Shown here: in pieces, positions 61,156 through 64,000 of the stretch
Numbering within the stretch: position 1 is the stretch's first letter
How the letters are laid out: every line of letters begins with the position of its first letter
Assembly: GCA_945902805.1 (NCBI GenBank)
Contig: CAMDMZ010000005.1
Span: 62,001 to 126,000, forward strand
Direction: 5' to 3'
Source of the DNA: Propionivibrio dicarboxylicus
Lineage (GTDB): Bacteria; Pseudomonadota; Gammaproteobacteria; Burkholderiales; Rhodocyclaceae
DNA: 64,000 nucleotides
Position numbers and translations under genes: made by a program
The notes under the pieces: generated by a model
What the model saw: only the letters and a program-made list of their open reading frames with translations
Database searches by the model: none
What the model was told of the DNA's origin: nothing

Positions 61156-61701
61156 GTGAGATTGCCTAAGCTCAAGCCTCCGCCGTATTGGCGCGGGGTG
61201 CTGATCTTGCCTTTGCTGCTGCTCGCGGGTGTTTTGCATGCCGACGCCCCGGAGGAAGACGAGATCAAGGCCGGCTTCATTCTCAACTTCATGAAATACA
61301 CGGAGTGGCCGGCGGCGGCATCGGGTAGCGGCGAACTGCGCGTATGTGGAATCTCGGCCCAGCCGCTTTCCGGAAAGCTCGCTCAGCTACAAGGGCGCAC
61401 GGCCCTCGGACGCGACATCAAAGTGCTGGCGCCCGTGCGTCAGGAGAATTGGCGCGACTGCCATGTTTTGTTCGTGCCAGCCAGTGAAGAGTCACGCCTG
61501 GCTCCTCTGCTACGTAGCCTGGGACAGTCAGCCGTGTTGACGATCAGCGACTGCCCGGAGTTCACCGAAGCCGGCGGCATGATCGGCCTGAAGCAACGCG
61601 GCGGGCGAATCCGTTTCGATATCAATCTCGGTGCCGCACGGCGAACCGGACTCAATTTGAGTAGCCAGGTGCTGAAGCTGGCGGACGAGGTCAAGCAGTG
61701 A
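61156..61701 (+). CDS. YfiR-family periplasmic protein (DUF4154)
   Basis: A 181-residue exported protein (signal in [20 protein letters not shown]) with the YfiR hallmark [19 protein letters not shown] near the mature N-terminus, [11 protein letters not shown] in the middle and a conserved end [20 protein letters not shown]. In Pseudomonas YfiR binds the periplasmic domain of the cyclase YfiN and keeps it off. Here the next gene encodes a kinase with a similar CHASE8 domain, the obvious partner. The GTG start abuts the receptor stop, and its own TGA overlaps the kinase ATG. Confidence 0.92.
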   Translation: MRLPKLKPPPYWRGVLILPLLLLAGVLHADAPEEDEIKAGFILNFMKYTEWPAAASGSGELRVCGISAQPLSGKLAQLQGRTALGRDIKVLAPVRQENWRDCHVLFVPASEESRLAPLLRSLGQSAVLTISDCPEFTEAGGMIGLKQRGGRIRFDINLGAARRTGLNLSSQVLKLADEVKQ

Positions 61702-64000
61702 TGGCGACAGAAGTTCCGGCCAGCCGAATCACCCTGGGCAACCGTCTGGCGCGCATCAATCAGACGACATTGATCACCGCCTTGATCATCGTTGCCCTGA
61801 TCGTTATTGCCAGCAGCTTTACCCTGAGTCTTTTCTCGATGGTCAGCACTCACCGGAGTACGGCCAAGGTATTGGCTGAAAATGCTGGCGCTGTCGTGTT
61901 GTTTGAGGACAAAACTGCAGCCAATGCACTGCTTAAATCGCTGAGTCACAACCCGGAAGTTCATACCGCCGCCGTCTACGGCAAAGACCTCAAACTGTTT
62001 GCCAGCTATTTGGTGGCAGAGCAAACGGTTGCAGCTGCTATCGATGTCGCCGTCGCTGGCACCGCTTATCACATCCATACTGTGGAACTGACACAACCCA
62101 TCGTGCATGACGGGCAGACTCTGGGTGTGTTGTACTTGATGGTGGATCTGGAGTCTCTCCATTGGCGCATGCTGGTGCAGATTTTGATTACCATCGCCGC
62201 CGTCTTGTTGGCGCTGTTTGCGGCACGCCGGTTGTCCAACCGTCTGAGCGCTACCGCGTTGCGACCACTGACCGAGTTGACCGATCTGATGGATCATGTC
62301 TCTGACCGGGCCGACTTTGGGGTTCGTGCCACCTCCAGCGAAATCAGCGAACTCGATACCCTGGCCAAGGGTTTCAACGGCATGCTGGAACAAATTGAGG
62401 AGCGCGATGCCAGCTTGACCGCACATCGTGACCATCTGGAGGATGAGGTTGGCCGCCGTACTGCTCAGTTTCTCGAAGCCAAGGAGGCGGCAGAAGCCGC
62501 CAGTCGGGCCAAGAGCGAATTTCTCGCCACCATGAGCCATGAAATCCGCACACCGATGAACGGGGTGCTGGGCATGACGGAACTGCTTCTGGGCGGCAAA
62601 CTGAATGAGGAACAACGACGCTTCGCTTCGGCGGTGCAGCGTTCCGGTCGCCACCTGCTTGGCATCATCAATGACATCCTGGATTTTTCCAAAATCGAGG
62701 CCGGCCACATGGAGTTGGAATCGGTCGACTTCAATCTGGGCGAATTGGTCGAGGAAGTGCTGGGCATGTTCGCCCAGCCGGCGGCAGAAAAGGGGTTGGA
62801 ACTGGCGTTTCAACTCACGCCGCCCGACCGTTCGTTGCTCCTGCAAGGCGACCCGTTCCGATTGCGCCAGGTTCTTGCCAATCTGATCAACAACGCACTG
62901 AAGTTCACCACCCAGGGCGAGGTGGTCGTTCGCGCTCGCGTTGAAGAGGAACTGGCAGATCAGATCCGGATCAGCCTGTGTGTGGAAGATACGGGCATCG
63001 GCATCGCACCCGAGGCGCAGGAAAAAATCTTTGCCCATTTTTCGCAGGCCGATGGCTCAACCACCCGTCAATACGGCGGCACAGGTTTGGGATTGGCTAT
63101 CTGCAAACGATTGCTGGAGTTGATGGGAGGAAGCATTCGCGTCGAGAGCGCACCTAACCAAGGATCCCGATTCTGGATTGATCTGACGCTGCCCAAGGGC
63201 AGTCCCAGTGCCAACCCGCTGCTTATGCCCGCCAACCTGAAAGGCGTGCGAGTTCTGGTGGTGGATGACAACCGGACCAACCGCGAGATTCTCCACGGCC
63301 AGATGGCATGCTGGGGTATCGAGGTGACGAGTGCCGAGGAAGGTGGTCACGGTTTGAACCTGATGACGCAGGCGGTGGCGGCCGGCAAGCCGTTTGATCT
63401 GGCGATTCTGGACATGCAAATGCCGACGATGGACGGCCTGCAGTTGGCAAATCAGATCAAGGCTCACCCCGAGCTGGCGGAAACCGATCTGATCATGCTC
63501 ACCTCGACGTATTCGGCTGGCAGCACCCTTGACCGCGAGCAGGCCGGCATCATGCGTTGCCTCACCAAGCCGATCCGACAATCTGAGCTGCTGGAGGTCC
63601 TCTGCGATGTGTTGCGCGACCTAACCCCGGCGGCTCCGGCAGCGCCTGCTGAAACCGAGGAGACGACCCCCGGTCCGCAAACTCCCTTGCAGGGGTTGGT
63701 GTTATTGGCCGAAGACAATCCGGTGAATCAGGAAGTTGCCAAAGCCATGCTCAGCGCCCTCGGTTTGCAGCCCGACATCGCCCACAACGGGGCCGAGGCG
63801 TTGGTGATGTTCGACGCCCGCGACTACGACATTATTCTGATGGATTGCCAGATGCCGGTCATGGATGGTTATCAGGCGACGGCGATAATTCGGCAGCGCC
63901 TGGCGGGGAAACCGTTGCCCATCATTGCTCTGACCGCCAATGCCATGGAAGGAGATCGCAACAAATGCCTGGCGGCGGGCATGACCGACTACATGAGCAA
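61701..64000 (+). CDS. hybrid sensor histidine kinase with CHASE8-like domain, 3' truncated by window
   Basis: 766 residues are visible and the gene continues past the window. Domain order: membrane helix (about 22-48); periplasmic CHASE8-like region ([20 protein letters not shown]); helix (about 157-178); HAMP and coiled coil; HisKA with His280 ([20 protein letters not shown]); ATPase ([28 protein letters not shown]); receiver 1 ([25 protein letters not shown]); and receiver 2 ([24 protein letters not shown]). An Hpt domain may lie beyond the window, as in BarA-type kinases. The ATG overlaps the yfiR stop (TGATG). Control by the adjacent YfiR is inferred from the YfiN parallel. Confidence 0.93.
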   Translation, partial: MATEVPASRITLGNRLARINQTTLITALIIVALIVIASSFTLSLFSMVSTHRSTAKVLAENAGAVVLFEDKTAANALLKSLSHNPEVHTAAVYGKDLKLFASYLVAEQTVAAAIDVAVAGTAYHIHTVELTQPIVHDGQTLGVLYLMVDLESLHWRMLVQILITIAAVLLALFAARRLSNRLSATALRPLTELTDLMDHVSDRADFGVRATSSEISELDTLAKGFNGMLEQIEERDASLTAHRDHLEDEVGRRTAQFLEAKEAAEAASRAKSEFLATMSHEIRTPMNGVLGMTELLLGGKLNEEQRRFASAVQRSGRHLLGIINDILDFSKIEAGHMELESVDFNLGELVEEVLGMFAQPAAEKGLELAFQLTPPDRSLLLQGDPFRLRQVLANLINNALKFTTQGEVVVRARVEEELADQIRISLCVEDTGIGIAPEAQEKIFAHFSQADGSTTRQYGGTGLGLAICKRLLELMGGSIRVESAPNQGSRFWIDLTLPKGSPSANPLLMPANLKGVRVLVVDDNRTNREILHGQMACWGIEVTSAEEGGHGLNLMTQAVAAGKPFDLAILDMQMPTMDGLQLANQIKAHPELAETDLIMLTSTYSAGSTLDREQAGIMRCLTKPIRQSELLEVLCDVLRDLTPAAPAAPAETEETTPGPQTPLQGLVLLAEDNPVNQEVAKAMLSALGLQPDIAHNGAEALVMFDARDYDIILMDCQMPVMDGYQATAIIRQRLAGKPLPIIALTANAMEGDRNKCLAAGMTDYMS

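Overview
The window is a high-G+C, gene-dense stretch of bacterial chromosome. The gene content and order point to a betaproteobacterium, probably from the Rhodocyclales/Nitrosomonadales side; that placement is inference from gene order and protein style, with no database search. Pointers are a PTS EIIA-HPr-EI set without a permease, metX-metW, a T. ferrooxidans-type gshA with gshB, a pilGHIJ-chpA twitching cluster next to rubredoxin/thiD/thiE/hemL, and many c-di-GMP and PAS/two-component proteins. I see no tRNA, rRNA, CRISPR array, phage or intact insertion sequence.

Layout. 1-4.7 kb (+): end of an RNB exoribonuclease, TonB-like protein, NYN/OST-HTH protein, aroE, mtgA and a rhombosortase. 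4.7-6.9 kb (-): a subtilisin-like protease carrying the GlyGly-CTERM tail that rhombosortases process, preceded by a small lipoprotein. 7-14.5 kb: a CorA transporter with an MgtE-like N-domain, a GNAT/COG3146 protein, a GGDEF-EAL protein, hemL, thiE, thiD. 14.6-25.4 kb (+): rubredoxin, pilG, pilH, pilI, pilJ, chpA, a VOC protein and an Old-Yellow-Enzyme reductase. 25.4-30.5 kb: a subtilase gene scrap, a PQQ-type propeller plus dihaem cytochrome c operon, a divergent OprB-type porin and an HD-GYP protein. 30.7-38.3 kb (+): gshA, gshB, apbE, PTS EIIA, HPr, EI, metX, metW. 38.2-45.6 kb (-): an operon-like run from a VapBC-type toxin-antitoxin through an acyltransferase, two HDOD paralogues and ABC-F protein YheS, with a second ABC-F protein (YbiT) upstream. 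45.8-50.7 kb and 59.2-64 kb (+): two operons of the same plan, TonB-dependent receptor, then periplasmic protein, then hybrid sensor kinase. Between them lie gpmI, an ANTAR regulator with its PAS/HisKA_2 kinase, a STAS protein and a PAS-GGDEF-EAL protein.

How they work together. Several blocks are surface sensing and c-di-GMP control: Pil-Chp for type IV pili, two GGDEF-EAL proteins, one HD-GYP protein, and a YfiR-type repressor paired with a CHASE8 kinase. Others are housekeeping: shikimate, haem and thiamine precursors, glutathione, methionine, glycolysis and ribosome-rescue ABC-F factors.

The most striking unexplained signal is a polar repeat of about 26 bp ending in a T-tract. I found twelve copies across the 64 kb. 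Six lie inside conserved proteins without visibly disrupting them, and three abut stop codons directly. It is neither palindromic nor an obvious terminator. It behaves like a dispersed word under selection or drift, for instance an uptake-sequence-like or chromosome-organising motif, and I could not assign it to a known family.
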